Shown here: positions 56,601 to 64,000 of the stretch, piece after piece
How the letters are laid out: each line of letters opens with the position of its first letter
Position numbering within the stretch: the stretch's first letter is position 1
DNA from: CAZNPH01 sp964574985
GTDB taxonomy: Bacteria > Bacteroidota > Bacteroidia > Bacteroidales > SM23-62
NCBI GenBank assembly: GCA_964574985.1
Contig: CAZNPH010000007.1
Span: 1 to 64,000 of the forward strand
Direction of reading: 5' to 3'
DNA length: 64,000 nucleotides
Translations under genes and position numbers: made by a program
The notes under the pieces: model-generated
Database searches by the model: none
What the model saw: only the letters and a program-made list of their open reading frames with translations
Told to the model about the DNA's origin: nothing

Positions 56601-56900
56601 TCAGATTATAAATTTTACAATAATAATAACAAAGGCAAAGAAAAATGTCGCCATCAGCACCCCGCGGGCGGCGTATAATAAATTCAGCCATATGAAAATA
56701 AAAAATATCATCAGATTGGGAATAACACACAGGCTTAGCAAAGAGCTAAATATTCCCGCATCAAAAAGGGACCGGAAATAACCGGCGGGGTCAAGTCCGG
56801 GGAACCGGATCATATATATCAGAACCATGGCCAGCACCGGGGCTGCGATCCCACAGGAGAGTCCGGCCAACACAGAATTACATCCGGGAAATTTTGCCAT
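56601..56900 (-). CDS. Small integral membrane protein of unknown function
   Basis: A 99-residue protein with about three hydrophobic segments (residues near 8-30, 45-70 and 75-98). The ATG comes 3 bp after the surE stop, and the gene is 27 bp before lpxB. Similar small hydrophobic proteins are found between surE and lpxB in other Bacteroidota. No motif suggests a function; its place suggests a link with envelope lipid work. Confidence 0.75.
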   Translation of the reverse strand: MAKFPGCNSVLAGLSCGIAAPVLAMVLIYMIRFPGLDPAGYFRSLFDAGIFSSLLSLCVIPNLMIFFIFIWLNLLYAARGVLMATFFFAFVIIIVKFII

Positions 56901-56903
56901 GGA

Positions 56904-57695
56904 TTATTCATCGTTCAGTTTCCATTTCTTCAGATCATCCAGAAAACCATATGCAGTCATATCGACCTTAACAGGAACCAGAGCGATGTAATTGTTCCGC
57001 AAGGCCCATTCATCAGTATCCACTGCATCCGGCTCCAAATCAATGAATTCTCCTGTCAGCCAGAAATATTCCCTTTTCTGTGGATCCACCCGGGTATCGA
57101 ATTCTTCGTGCCACAAACCCTTGTTCTGCCGGCATACCTTGATGCCTTTGACCGGTTCGACCCGGCCGACCGGGAAATTCATATTCAGGCAAATATCATC
57201 AGACAGGCCGTTTTCCAAAGTATGCTCAATAACCATTCTGATGTATTTTGTAATCCCTGAGAAATCGGCATCCTGGGAAATATCAAGTGATGAAAAGCCA
57301 ATGGAGGGGATACGGTTGATGCAACCTTCCATGGCGGCCGCCATGGTACCTGAATAAAAGATGCTCGTGGATGAATTCGAGCCGTGGTTTATGCCCGACA
57401 GAATAATGTCGGGCTTGCCCTTGACCAGTTTGTTCAGGGCGATCTTGACACAATCCACCGGTGTACCGCTGCAGCTGTATATCCAAAGATCCTCCTCACG
57501 CCTTATCTTCTCCAGCCGGATGGGATACTTTACGGTAATGGCATGGGACATACCGGACTGTGGCTCGTCCGGTGCCACCACCACCACCCGTCCCAGGGGC
57601 CTGACAAGTTCAATCAGTGTTTTGAGACCTTTTGCATGCACCCCGTCATCGTTGGTGATGAGAAATAGTCTTTTCTTATTGTCGTATCTGTCCAT
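56904..57695 (-). CDS. surE: 5'-nucleotidase SurE
   Basis: Metal-dependent nucleoside monophosphate phosphatase, about 263 residues. The start gives MDRYDNKKRLFLITNDDGVH, supported by a -7 box at 57728-57735 that lies within the leader of a longer frame starting at 57845. The metal ligands are in LITNDDGVHAKG (Asp-Asp) and ILSGINHGSNSS (Asn); PDEPQSGMSHAITV and CSGTPVDCVKIAL complete the fingerprint. First gene of the lpxB-containing run; in Bacteroidota surE and lpxB are regularly neighbours. Confidence 0.95.
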   Translation of the reverse strand: MDRYDNKKRLFLITNDDGVHAKGLKTLIELVRPLGRVVVVAPDEPQSGMSHAITVKYPIRLEKIRREEDLWIYSCSGTPVDCVKIALNKLVKGKPDIILSGINHGSNSSTSIFYSGTMAAAMEGCINRIPSIGFSSLDISQDADFSGITKYIRMVIEHTLENGLSDDICLNMNFPVGRVEPVKGIKVCRQNKGLWHEEFDTRVDPQKREYFWLTGEFIDLEPDAVDTDEWALRNNYIALVPVKVDMTAYGFLDDLKKWKLNDE

Positions 57696-57727
57696 CTGAA
57701 GATATATCCGTATGAAAAAATATGGTA

Positions 57728-57735
57728 CAAAGATA
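57728..57735 (-). promoter_or_regulatory. Putative -7 box for surE
   Basis: Minus-strand TATCTTTG fits TAnnTTTG and would give a leader of about 26 bases to the ATG at 57695. No TTTG at the exact -33 spacing. Confidence 0.5.
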
Positions 57736-57894
57736 TTGAAATCAAAAAAAGTAGCAACTGACATCCACTGTCCACATGCCGGGCCGGCGAACCCCCATCT
57801 GCAAATCCTTTGCCGGTTAATGTTCTCATGTCCTTTTGTCTGCAAAACGGCAGCTTGTATCTGGATTGGTGATGGGGGTTTGACAATTTTTATA

Positions 57895-57902
57895 TATTTT
57901 TG
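57895..57902 (+). promoter_or_regulatory. Putative -7 box for pheT
   Basis: TATTTTTG fits TAnnTTTG, 29 bp before the pheT ATG. A TTTG at 57879-57882 is only 12 bp upstream, shorter than the usual 19. Confidence 0.4.
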
Positions 57903-57931
57903 TTTTTCTGATTTTTAATGAATTTATTCCA

Positions 57932-60382
57932 ATGAGGATTTCCTGCAATTGGCTGAAGAATTACATCAGAACAGACCTTGCGCCTGAAAAGATTTCAGAT
58001 ATCCTGACCCATACCGGACTGGAAGTTGAAGGCACGGAAAAGTTCCAGCCGGTCAGGGGCGGATTGGAAGGTTTTGTCATCGGCCTGGTCAAAAAATGTA
58101 ACAAACACCCAAACGCAGACAAGCTGAATATTGCATCCGTGGATATCGGCCGGGATGAAAACCTGCAGATCATTTGCGGTGCACCCAATGTGGTATCCGG
58201 CCAGAAAGTGCTGGTTGCATTGCCAGGGACCCGGCTGTATAAGGGAAATGAATCCTTCAACCTGAAAAAAACCACCATAAGGGGGCAAATCTCCGAAGGA
58301 ATGATCTGTGCCGAGGATGAGGCAGGAATGGGAAACCGGCATGAGGGGATCATGGTACTGGATCAGGATGCAAAGACCGGGATGCCCGCAAAAGATTATT
58401 TTGACATCCAGGAGGATACCGTTTTTGAGATCGGGCTTACACCGAACAGGATAGACGGAGCCAGCCATTACGGGGCAGCCAGGGACCTTGCCGCCTGCCT
58501 GAGTATGGAGGCCCCCGTCCGGGCCAACCTTCCCCCGGTCAATGATTTCAGGATCGACAATCGTGACCTGCCTGTTGAGATCATCATCCGGGACAAGGAA
58601 AGGTGCAAAAGATATTCAGGCATTACCCTCACCAATATCCGGGCCGGTGATTCTCCCATGTGGCTGAAGAACAGACTTCGCTCCATCGGTCTTAATCCGG
58701 TCAACAACATTGTGGACATCACCAATTATGTCCTGCATGAAACCGGCCATCCCCTGCATGCTTTCGATGCAGATAAGATCCGGGGAGGGAAAATCATTGT
58801 TCAAAGACTCAGGGAAGGCACAAAATTCACAGGACTCGATGAGGTGGAGAGAACCCTTTCTTCAGAGGATCTCATGATCTGTGATGAACAGGAGGGACTT
58901 TGCATTGCAGGGGTACTGGGAGGTGCCGGGTCCATGGTCAGCAGGGAAACAAAGAACCTGTTCATCGAAAGTGCCTGGTTCGATCCGGCAGGTACCCGGA
59001 ACACGGTCAGGAGGCACGGACTCACAACCGATGCTTCTTTCCGTTTCGAACGGGGAGCCGATCCCAACATAACCATATATGCGCTCAAAAGGGCTGCCAT
59101 GCTGATCAGGAAAATGGCAGGAGGGAAAATTTCCTCGGAAATTGTGGACGTCTATCCGGAACCCATCGAACATTTCAGGGTACATTTGAACTTTGAACAT
59201 ATGGACCGGCTGGCGGGTGAAAAAATTAACCGGGATCTCGCGGGACGGATACTGGAATCCCTTGAGATCAGGATCATAAAGAAAAGCGGTCATTCCCTTG
59301 ACCTGGAAGTGCCTCCCTACAGGGTGGATGTCCGCCGGGAACCCGATGTCATCGAAGAGATCCTGAGAATATACGGATACAATAAGATCCCTGTGTCTGA
59401 CAAATTCAACTACTCGGTGATCCACGGAAGGGAGAATTTCAAGGAACAATGCACGCAAAAGGTTTCCGATTTGCTGACCCACAAGGGTTGTTATGAAATC
59501 ATGTCCAATTCGCTGACACGTTCTGCCTACTACCCCGGAGTTGAAGATCTGGTCAGGGTGTATAATCCCCTGAGCGCGGACCTGGATTGCATGAGGCATT
59601 CTCTGTTGTTTGGCGGACTCGAAGCCGTATCCCACAATGTCAACCGGCAACGGCCCGATCTGCGGTTGTTTGAATTCGGAAACATTTACCGCATGAACAA
59701 GCAAACAGACCGCCGTGAACTGCTTGACCGGTATATCGAAGAAGAACACCTGGCCCTTTTTCTGACCGGACGGAAAAACGGCATAAATCCGCACGAGCCG
59801 GTCCGTTCATCTTCATTTTACCAATTAAGGTCCTACGTCAGTGCCATATTCGCCAGACTGGGAATTCCGGAAGAACGCACCGGAATCCGTTCTCATTCAT
59901 CGGATGATTTTTCGGAAGCCATAACCCTTTCCTTCGAAGATAAGGAAATTGCCACCCTGGGAATCCTGAGCACCAGGCACCTGAAATCCTTTGATCTGCG
60001 ATCCAGGGTCTTCTATGCCGATCTCAACTGGAACCGGCTGGTTCAGCTTGCCGGAGAAAATGAAATCATCTACCGTCCGGTCCCCAGGTATCCCGAAGTC
60101 AGAAGAGATCTGTCCATGATCCTGGGAAACGAAGTAAAATACGAGGATATACGCAAAACCGTTCACTCCATTCCCGAGAAACGCATTGTGGGCATGTATC
60201 TTTTCGATGTTTATGAAGGAAAGAAAATCGAAACCGGAAAAAAATCCTACGCGATCAGTTTTGTGCTTCAGGATAAAAAACAAACCCTCAGGGACCGGGA
60301 GATCGACAAGATCATGGACAAGATTGAAAAGGCACTGGAAAAAAAATTCGGAGCAAGAATACGCAAACCGGAGGACCAATGA
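57932..60382 (+). CDS. pheT: Phenylalanyl-tRNA synthetase beta subunit
   Basis: Beta chain of the (alpha-beta)2 enzyme that charges tRNA-Phe. It is 816 residues with all domains: B1 start MRISCNWLKNYIRTDLAPEK, the tRNA-binding EMAP/OB part (about 40-150), the B3/4 editing region (about 210-380, FDADKIRGGKIIV), B5 (about 405-475, YRVDVRREPDVIEEILRIYG), the catalytic-like core, and the C-terminal anticodon-binding domain (YPEVRRDLSMILGNEVKYED). The alpha gene pheS is not adjacent, which is usual in this phylum. Overlaps the macro-domain gene by four bases. Confidence 0.98.
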   Translation: MRISCNWLKNYIRTDLAPEKISDILTHTGLEVEGTEKFQPVRGGLEGFVIGLVKKCNKHPNADKLNIASVDIGRDENLQIICGAPNVVSGQKVLVALPGTRLYKGNESFNLKKTTIRGQISEGMICAEDEAGMGNRHEGIMVLDQDAKTGMPAKDYFDIQEDTVFEIGLTPNRIDGASHYGAARDLAACLSMEAPVRANLPPVNDFRIDNRDLPVEIIIRDKERCKRYSGITLTNIRAGDSPMWLKNRLRSIGLNPVNNIVDITNYVLHETGHPLHAFDADKIRGGKIIVQRLREGTKFTGLDEVERTLSSEDLMICDEQEGLCIAGVLGGAGSMVSRETKNLFIESAWFDPAGTRNTVRRHGLTTDASFRFERGADPNITIYALKRAAMLIRKMAGGKISSEIVDVYPEPIEHFRVHLNFEHMDRLAGEKINRDLAGRILESLEIRIIKKSGHSLDLEVPPYRVDVRREPDVIEEILRIYGYNKIPVSDKFNYSVIHGRENFKEQCTQKVSDLLTHKGCYEIMSNSLTRSAYYPGVEDLVRVYNPLSADLDCMRHSLLFGGLEAVSHNVNRQRPDLRLFEFGNIYRMNKQTDRRELLDRYIEEEHLALFLTGRKNGINPHEPVRSSSFYQLRSYVSAIFARLGIPEERTGIRSHSSDDFSEAITLSFEDKEIATLGILSTRHLKSFDLRSRVFYADLNWNRLVQLAGENEIIYRPVPRYPEVRRDLSMILGNEVKYEDIRKTVHSIPEKRIVGMYLFDVYEGKKIETGKKSYAISFVLQDKKQTLRDREIDKIMDKIEKALEKKFGARIRKPEDQ

Positions 60383-60891
60383 GCACAAAAAGAATCCACC
60401 TGTTCAGGGGCGACATCACCACGCTCAAAACGGACGCCATCGTGAATGCGGCCAATAAATCCCTTATGGGCGGAGGGGGTGTTGACGGAGCCATTCACCG
60501 GGCCGCGGGGCCCCGGCTCCTGGAAGAATGCAAAAAACTCAACGGCTGCCCGGCAGGAGAGGCCAGAATAACCGGGGGATATGATCTTCCGGCAAAATTC
60601 GTGATCCATGCAGTTGGACCGGTATGGCAGGGAGGGAACCACGGGGAAGAAGAATTGCTGCACAAAGCCTATACGAACAGCCTGAAAATTGCCGCGGACC
60701 ATCAGTTGACAAGCATTGCATTTCCGAACATCAGCACGGGTGTTTACGGTTTTCCGAAACAAAAAGCCGCTGACATCGCCATTGCATCAGTAAGAGAATT
60801 TCTTGATGACCACCGGGATCTTGAAAAAATTGTTTTTGCTGTATTCGATGATGAGAATTATGAAATCTACAGAGAGAAATTGGAATTATAA
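60379..60891 (+). CDS. ymdB: Macro-domain protein (O-acetyl-ADP-ribose deacetylase YmdB type)
   Basis: A 170-residue stand-alone macro domain. It opens with KRIHLFRGDITTLKTDAIVN, then NAANKSLMGGGGVDGAIHRA (ADP-ribose-binding asparagine, glycine loop and aspartate) and SIAFPNISTGVYGFPKQKAA. These match MacroD/YmdB enzymes that hydrolyse O-acetyl-ADP-ribose or ADP-ribosyl-glutamate. GAGGACC before the ATG, inside the end of pheT, may serve as ribosome site; the ATG overlaps the pheT stop by four bases. No sirtuin or ADP-ribosyl transferase gene is nearby. Followed by a terminator. Confidence 0.93.
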   Translation: MSTKRIHLFRGDITTLKTDAIVNAANKSLMGGGGVDGAIHRAAGPRLLEECKKLNGCPAGEARITGGYDLPAKFVIHAVGPVWQGGNHGEEELLHKAYTNSLKIAADHQLTSIAFPNISTGVYGFPKQKAADIAIASVREFLDDHRDLEKIVFAVFDDENYEIYREKLEL

Positions 60892-60971
60892 ATAAAATAT
60901 AATATTTTTACCACCGGCGATAATATCAGGATCAGCTACCAGTCTGAACCTAAAACCACCAAGCCGAAAAT

Positions 60972-61005
60972 GCATGTACATAATTTCTGTGTACATGCTT
61001 TTTTT
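60972..61005 (+). terminator. Intrinsic terminator after the macro-domain gene
   Basis: GCATGTACA pairs with TGTACATGC across a 9-base loop and is followed by seven T. It closes the pheT/macro-domain unit 80 bp after the stop and 9 bp before the next gene. Confidence 0.85.
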
Positions 61006-61013
61006 GTCAGAGT

Positions 61014-61823
61014 ATGAAAGCATGGCCCGTCATATGGTGTATGTGCATAACGGCATCATCCCTTTACGGGCAATGCATGGAAAAAAACCGGGTATTCCGG
61101 CCTGGTGAAAAGCTGGGATACCGGGCCATTTACCATTGGGGCCCCATCTGGATCCACGCGGGCGATGTCCGTTTCTTTGTGGAGTCTGCTCACCTCCGCA
61201 ACCGCAACGTATATCATTTGTATTCAGACGGCCGGAGTCTGAAAAAATATGACTGGCTTTACAAGGTCCGTGACCGGTTCGAATCATGGGTGGATACAAG
61301 CCGGCTCATACCCCTGGAATATTTACGGGATACGAAAGAAGGCAGAAATTTCAACCACAGCCGGTATATTTTCATCCCCGAACAGGGGAACATCCTTACA
61401 TTCACCGAAACCAACGAAAAACCCTGCCGGCAGGATACCCTCGAGTGGTCAGACTGCACCTATGATCCGCTTGCTGCAGTATGGCTTATGCGCAACATGG
61501 ACTTTGAAAACATCCGGGAAGGCCGTACCATAAAGATCAGGATGATCCTGGACAATGAAATTCACATGTTGCACGTTGAATATCTCGGTAAAGAAGACTT
61601 GCAGATCCACGGAAGTCATCGTTTCCCATGCCTGAAATTCAGCGCAGCCATTCCCCGGGGGAGTATTTTCCTGTCCAATGAGAAAGTCCTGGTCTGGGTG
61701 AGCGATGATGTGAACAGGATCGCCCTGCAGGTTGAAGCAAAGATTTTGATCGGTTCCGTAAAAGCAGTACTTTCAGGATATGAAAACTTGAAACAAACTG
61801 TACATTATCCTTTCATGGAATAA
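61014..61823 (+). CDS. DUF3108-like exported protein
   Basis: A 269-residue protein with signal peptide (about 1-20, ending SLYGQC). The mature part begins RVFRPGEKLGYRAIYHWGPI and continues with FFVESAHLRNRNVYHLYSDG and KYDWLYKVRDRFESWVDTSR, the pattern of DUF3108 periplasmic proteins. No enzyme motif; the family is beta-rich and of unknown function. It lies 14 bp before a histidine kinase gene on the same strand, so a sensory or envelope-stress link is possible but unproven. Confidence 0.85.
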   Translation: MKAWPVIWCMCITASSLYGQCMEKNRVFRPGEKLGYRAIYHWGPIWIHAGDVRFFVESAHLRNRNVYHLYSDGRSLKKYDWLYKVRDRFESWVDTSRLIPLEYLRDTKEGRNFNHSRYIFIPEQGNILTFTETNEKPCRQDTLEWSDCTYDPLAAVWLMRNMDFENIREGRTIKIRMILDNEIHMLHVEYLGKEDLQIHGSHRFPCLKFSAAIPRGSIFLSNEKVLVWVSDDVNRIALQVEAKILIGSVKAVLSGYENLKQTVHYPFME

Positions 61824-61837
61824 ACTTTCGCCTTGCT

Positions 61838-64000
61838 ATGCTGAACCAGCACAACACCGATGAACTTTTACTGATCAATGAACTGATCGATCATGCCAAT
61901 GATATGATCCTGATCTTCACTCTGCACCCTGTCAGGAGGAAAACCGGCAAAACACTCAGGGTCAACAAGCTGGCTACTCAAAAACTTGGATTTTCCGAAA
62001 AAGAGCTGTTGCAGATGAATCCCCGGGATATCTTTGACGACAATCCCTTGATCTTCGGCAAGGAAGAAGCCGGTTTACAGCCCGATTCAACAAGTTTTGA
62101 AACCGTTCTGACCACAAAGAACAGAAAAAAAATATACACGGAAGTCAATAGCCATATGATCAGGAAAAATGACCGCCTGATTTATATAACCATTGCCAGG
62201 GACATCACGGGCAGAAGAAAGAAAGAACTCTCCCTGAAACAGAGTGAATCGAGATACAAACGGCTGGTCGAAAGCCTCAGCGACGAATATATATTCTACT
62301 CCCACAACCGCAAGGGGATCATCACCTATGTGAGTCCGTCCATCCGGAAAGTCCTCGGCTATTCACCTGAAGAAACCTACCGGGATTTTCGTAAGTTCCT
62401 GACCGGTCACCCCATCAACAAGCAATCCAGGGTCCACTCTGAATTCAGCCTGAAAGGAATACCGCAACCCCCGTTTGAAAATGAACTTTATCACCGGGAT
62501 GGTTCAACAAGAAGGTTTTACAATGTGGAGACACCAATAATGGACGAACAGGGGAAGGTAATCGCGGTGGAAGGGATCGCACATGACATCACAGAAAAAA
62601 GGAAAACCGAGGAAGAATTAAGGAAAAACCAGCAGATTCTGCATTTGCTTGAACAGACCATTGATGATGTTTTCTGGATATTTGACCTGGAAAAGGACAA
62701 GCTTTTGTATGTGAGTCCGAACTACTTAAAAGTTTACGGACAATCCGCAGATACCCTCTACAGGAAACCCGGGTCCTTCGTTAAAAAAATCCACAAAGAC
62801 GATGTCGAACAGGTCAAAATGGTATATCGCAAATTGTCCAAAGGCATCCCTTTTGACGAAGAATACCGGATCATAGTTCCCGGTGAAGGGGAAAAATGGA
62901 TCTGGTCCAGAACCTTCATTACACGCAACCGGAAGAACAAACCTCATCTGGTCATCGGCAAGTCCGTCGACATCAGTGGACGGAAAAAGATCGCTCAGGA
63001 AAAAGACCTGCTGGCTTCCATTGTTGAGAATACCGAAGACCATGCAGTGATCAAGGATCTGAAACTCAGGATCATCGCCTCCAACAGGGCCAACCTTATG
63101 GCAGCAGGGAAAAAATCCATGGAGGAACTCACCGGCAAAACTGATCTGGAAATATACGGTGACCACCCCCACGTCAGTCAATATATGCAGGATGACCTCA
63201 GGGCACAGAAACTGAAAAAAGGTGAATTCATCATCAAAGAACAGGAATTTGTATATCCCAGTGGAAAGAAAATCATCTCCCTGGTCAGGAAGTTCCCGGT
63301 TTTTGATGAAAATAACCAATTGATCGCCACCGCCTCCATCTCCCGGGATATCTCAGATTATAAAAGGGCACTGGAACAACTGCATGCCAGCGAGGAAAAA
63401 TACAGGCTGCTTCTTCACAGTCAGGGTGAAGGGGTCGGACTGATCGATGAACGCGATCGCTTTGTCTTTGTAAATCCCCGTGCCGGGGAAATTTTCGGTG
63501 TAAAAGAAGGAAGTCTTAAGGGAAAATCCCTGAAAGATTTCCTGGATAAGAAAAATGCCAGAATTGTTGAGCAAAAAACATCAAAAGAATTACCCGGCGG
63601 CAGGGAATCATACGAACTGATGATCAGCAGGCCGGACGGAGAAAAAAAATACATTCAGGTAACCGCCACCCCACAGTTTAAGGATGAAAAATATACCGGC
63701 ACCTTTGGTGTTTTCATGGACATCACCCAAAGGAAACAAACCGAAATTGCACTGAAAGAATCGGAGAAACAACTGAAAAATGCAAACGCCGCCAAGGACA
63801 AATTCTTCTCCATCATCGCCCATGACCTGAAAAATCCCTTCAACTCGATCATCGGCTTCACCCAACTACTCCTTGAGAATTACAGCAGCTTTGATCAGGA
63901 AACCATGCTCAAATACATTAAGCTGATCAACGATTCATCGACCCTTGCCCACAATCTGCTGGAAAACCTCCTTGAATGGTCCAGGGTACAAACAGGAAGC
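61838..64000 (+). CDS. Multi-PAS sensor histidine kinase (partial, runs off the window)
   Basis: Soluble-looking sensor kinase, open from the ATG at 61838 for 721 codons to the window end with no stop. There is no membrane segment. Five successive PAS-type modules can be made out (about residues 10-130, 148-255, 268-385, 395-510 and 520-640), several closing with the typical PAC phrase such as ARDITGRRKK, AHDITEKRKT, SRDISDYKRA and FMDITQRKQT. The HisKA dimerisation helix begins near 650 with FFSIIAHDLKNPFNSIIG, whose histidine is the phosphorylation site. The ATPase domain lies beyond the window. No response regulator is seen in the part available. Confidence 0.93.
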   Translation, partial: MLNQHNTDELLLINELIDHANDMILIFTLHPVRRKTGKTLRVNKLATQKLGFSEKELLQMNPRDIFDDNPLIFGKEEAGLQPDSTSFETVLTTKNRKKIYTEVNSHMIRKNDRLIYITIARDITGRRKKELSLKQSESRYKRLVESLSDEYIFYSHNRKGIITYVSPSIRKVLGYSPEETYRDFRKFLTGHPINKQSRVHSEFSLKGIPQPPFENELYHRDGSTRRFYNVETPIMDEQGKVIAVEGIAHDITEKRKTEEELRKNQQILHLLEQTIDDVFWIFDLEKDKLLYVSPNYLKVYGQSADTLYRKPGSFVKKIHKDDVEQVKMVYRKLSKGIPFDEEYRIIVPGEGEKWIWSRTFITRNRKNKPHLVIGKSVDISGRKKIAQEKDLLASIVENTEDHAVIKDLKLRIIASNRANLMAAGKKSMEELTGKTDLEIYGDHPHVSQYMQDDLRAQKLKKGEFIIKEQEFVYPSGKKIISLVRKFPVFDENNQLIATASISRDISDYKRALEQLHASEEKYRLLLHSQGEGVGLIDERDRFVFVNPRAGEIFGVKEGSLKGKSLKDFLDKKNARIVEQKTSKELPGGRESYELMISRPDGEKKYIQVTATPQFKDEKYTGTFGVFMDITQRKQTEIALKESEKQLKNANAAKDKFFSIIAHDLKNPFNSIIGFTQLLLENYSSFDQETMLKYIKLINDSSTLAHNLLENLLEWSRVQTGS

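Noticed and set aside
58862..59794. Antisense frame of 310 codons opposite pheT
   Set aside because: pheT is unambiguous there, and the antisense product has no recognisable motif, signal or start context.

Overview
The window reads as a chromosomal segment of a member of the Bacteroidota (Bacteroidetes). Three things point there: the gene content (SprB-type and Ig-like surface repeats, a GldF/GldG gliding-type ABC protein, a TonB receptor with an N-terminal carboxypeptidase-like domain, LytTR regulator, SpoIID-domain protein beside lpxB); several start sites preceded by the Bacteroidota -7 box TAnnTTTG, one with a perfectly spaced -33 TTTG; and few obvious Shine-Dalgarno sequences. One run of exactly 100 N (5698-5797) shows this is a draft scaffold. 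I see no phage, transposase or CRISPR array.

Layout. 1-10314 (minus): a giant exported repeat protein, cut by the window edge and by the N gap. 10540-13415 (minus): three-gene proton-translocating transhydrogenase (pnt). 13553-14572 (plus): murB. 14587-19357 (minus): a phosphohexomutase homologue with a degenerate active site, mltG, an M48 lipoprotein protease and an aspartate aminotransferase, with a possible mgsA scrap between. 19475-26076: a small membrane protein (plus), then htpG, a class-III aminotransferase with a secreted partner, an orphan LytTR regulator, trmH and HU (all minus). 26354-26751: tRNA-Ser(TGA), its terminator and a duplicated 130-bp hairpin-rich element.

26758-40497 is the most distinctive region. 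A Tat-exported TIM-barrel protein (minus) is followed by a plus-strand pair: a membrane-anchored pentaheme cytochrome and an outer-membrane barrel with one N-terminal heme motif, resembling the Cyc2-type cytochrome-porin fusions. Converging on it is a six-gene minus-strand cluster: TonB receptor, FtsX/MacB-like permease, ABC ATPase, a 1061-residue lipoprotein joining a SAM-methyltransferase-like domain to a PQQ-type beta-propeller, an HlyD adaptor and a TolC channel. The first pair looks like an electron path across the outer membrane. The second looks like a tripartite exporter coupled to an outer-membrane importer, with unknown substrate.

40604-64000 is mostly housekeeping: glycosyltransferase, MsbA-like exporter and purB; nfeD-type protease, GNAT, CAP-domain protein and pyruvate kinase; then a long minus-strand run surE, small membrane protein, lpxB, spoIID-like, fused gldFG, DUF4340-like, dnaN and a DnaQ-like exonuclease; finally pheT, a macro-domain protein, a DUF3108-like protein and a multi-PAS histidine kinase that runs off the right edge. 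Product names rest on reading motifs and length by eye; no database search was run.
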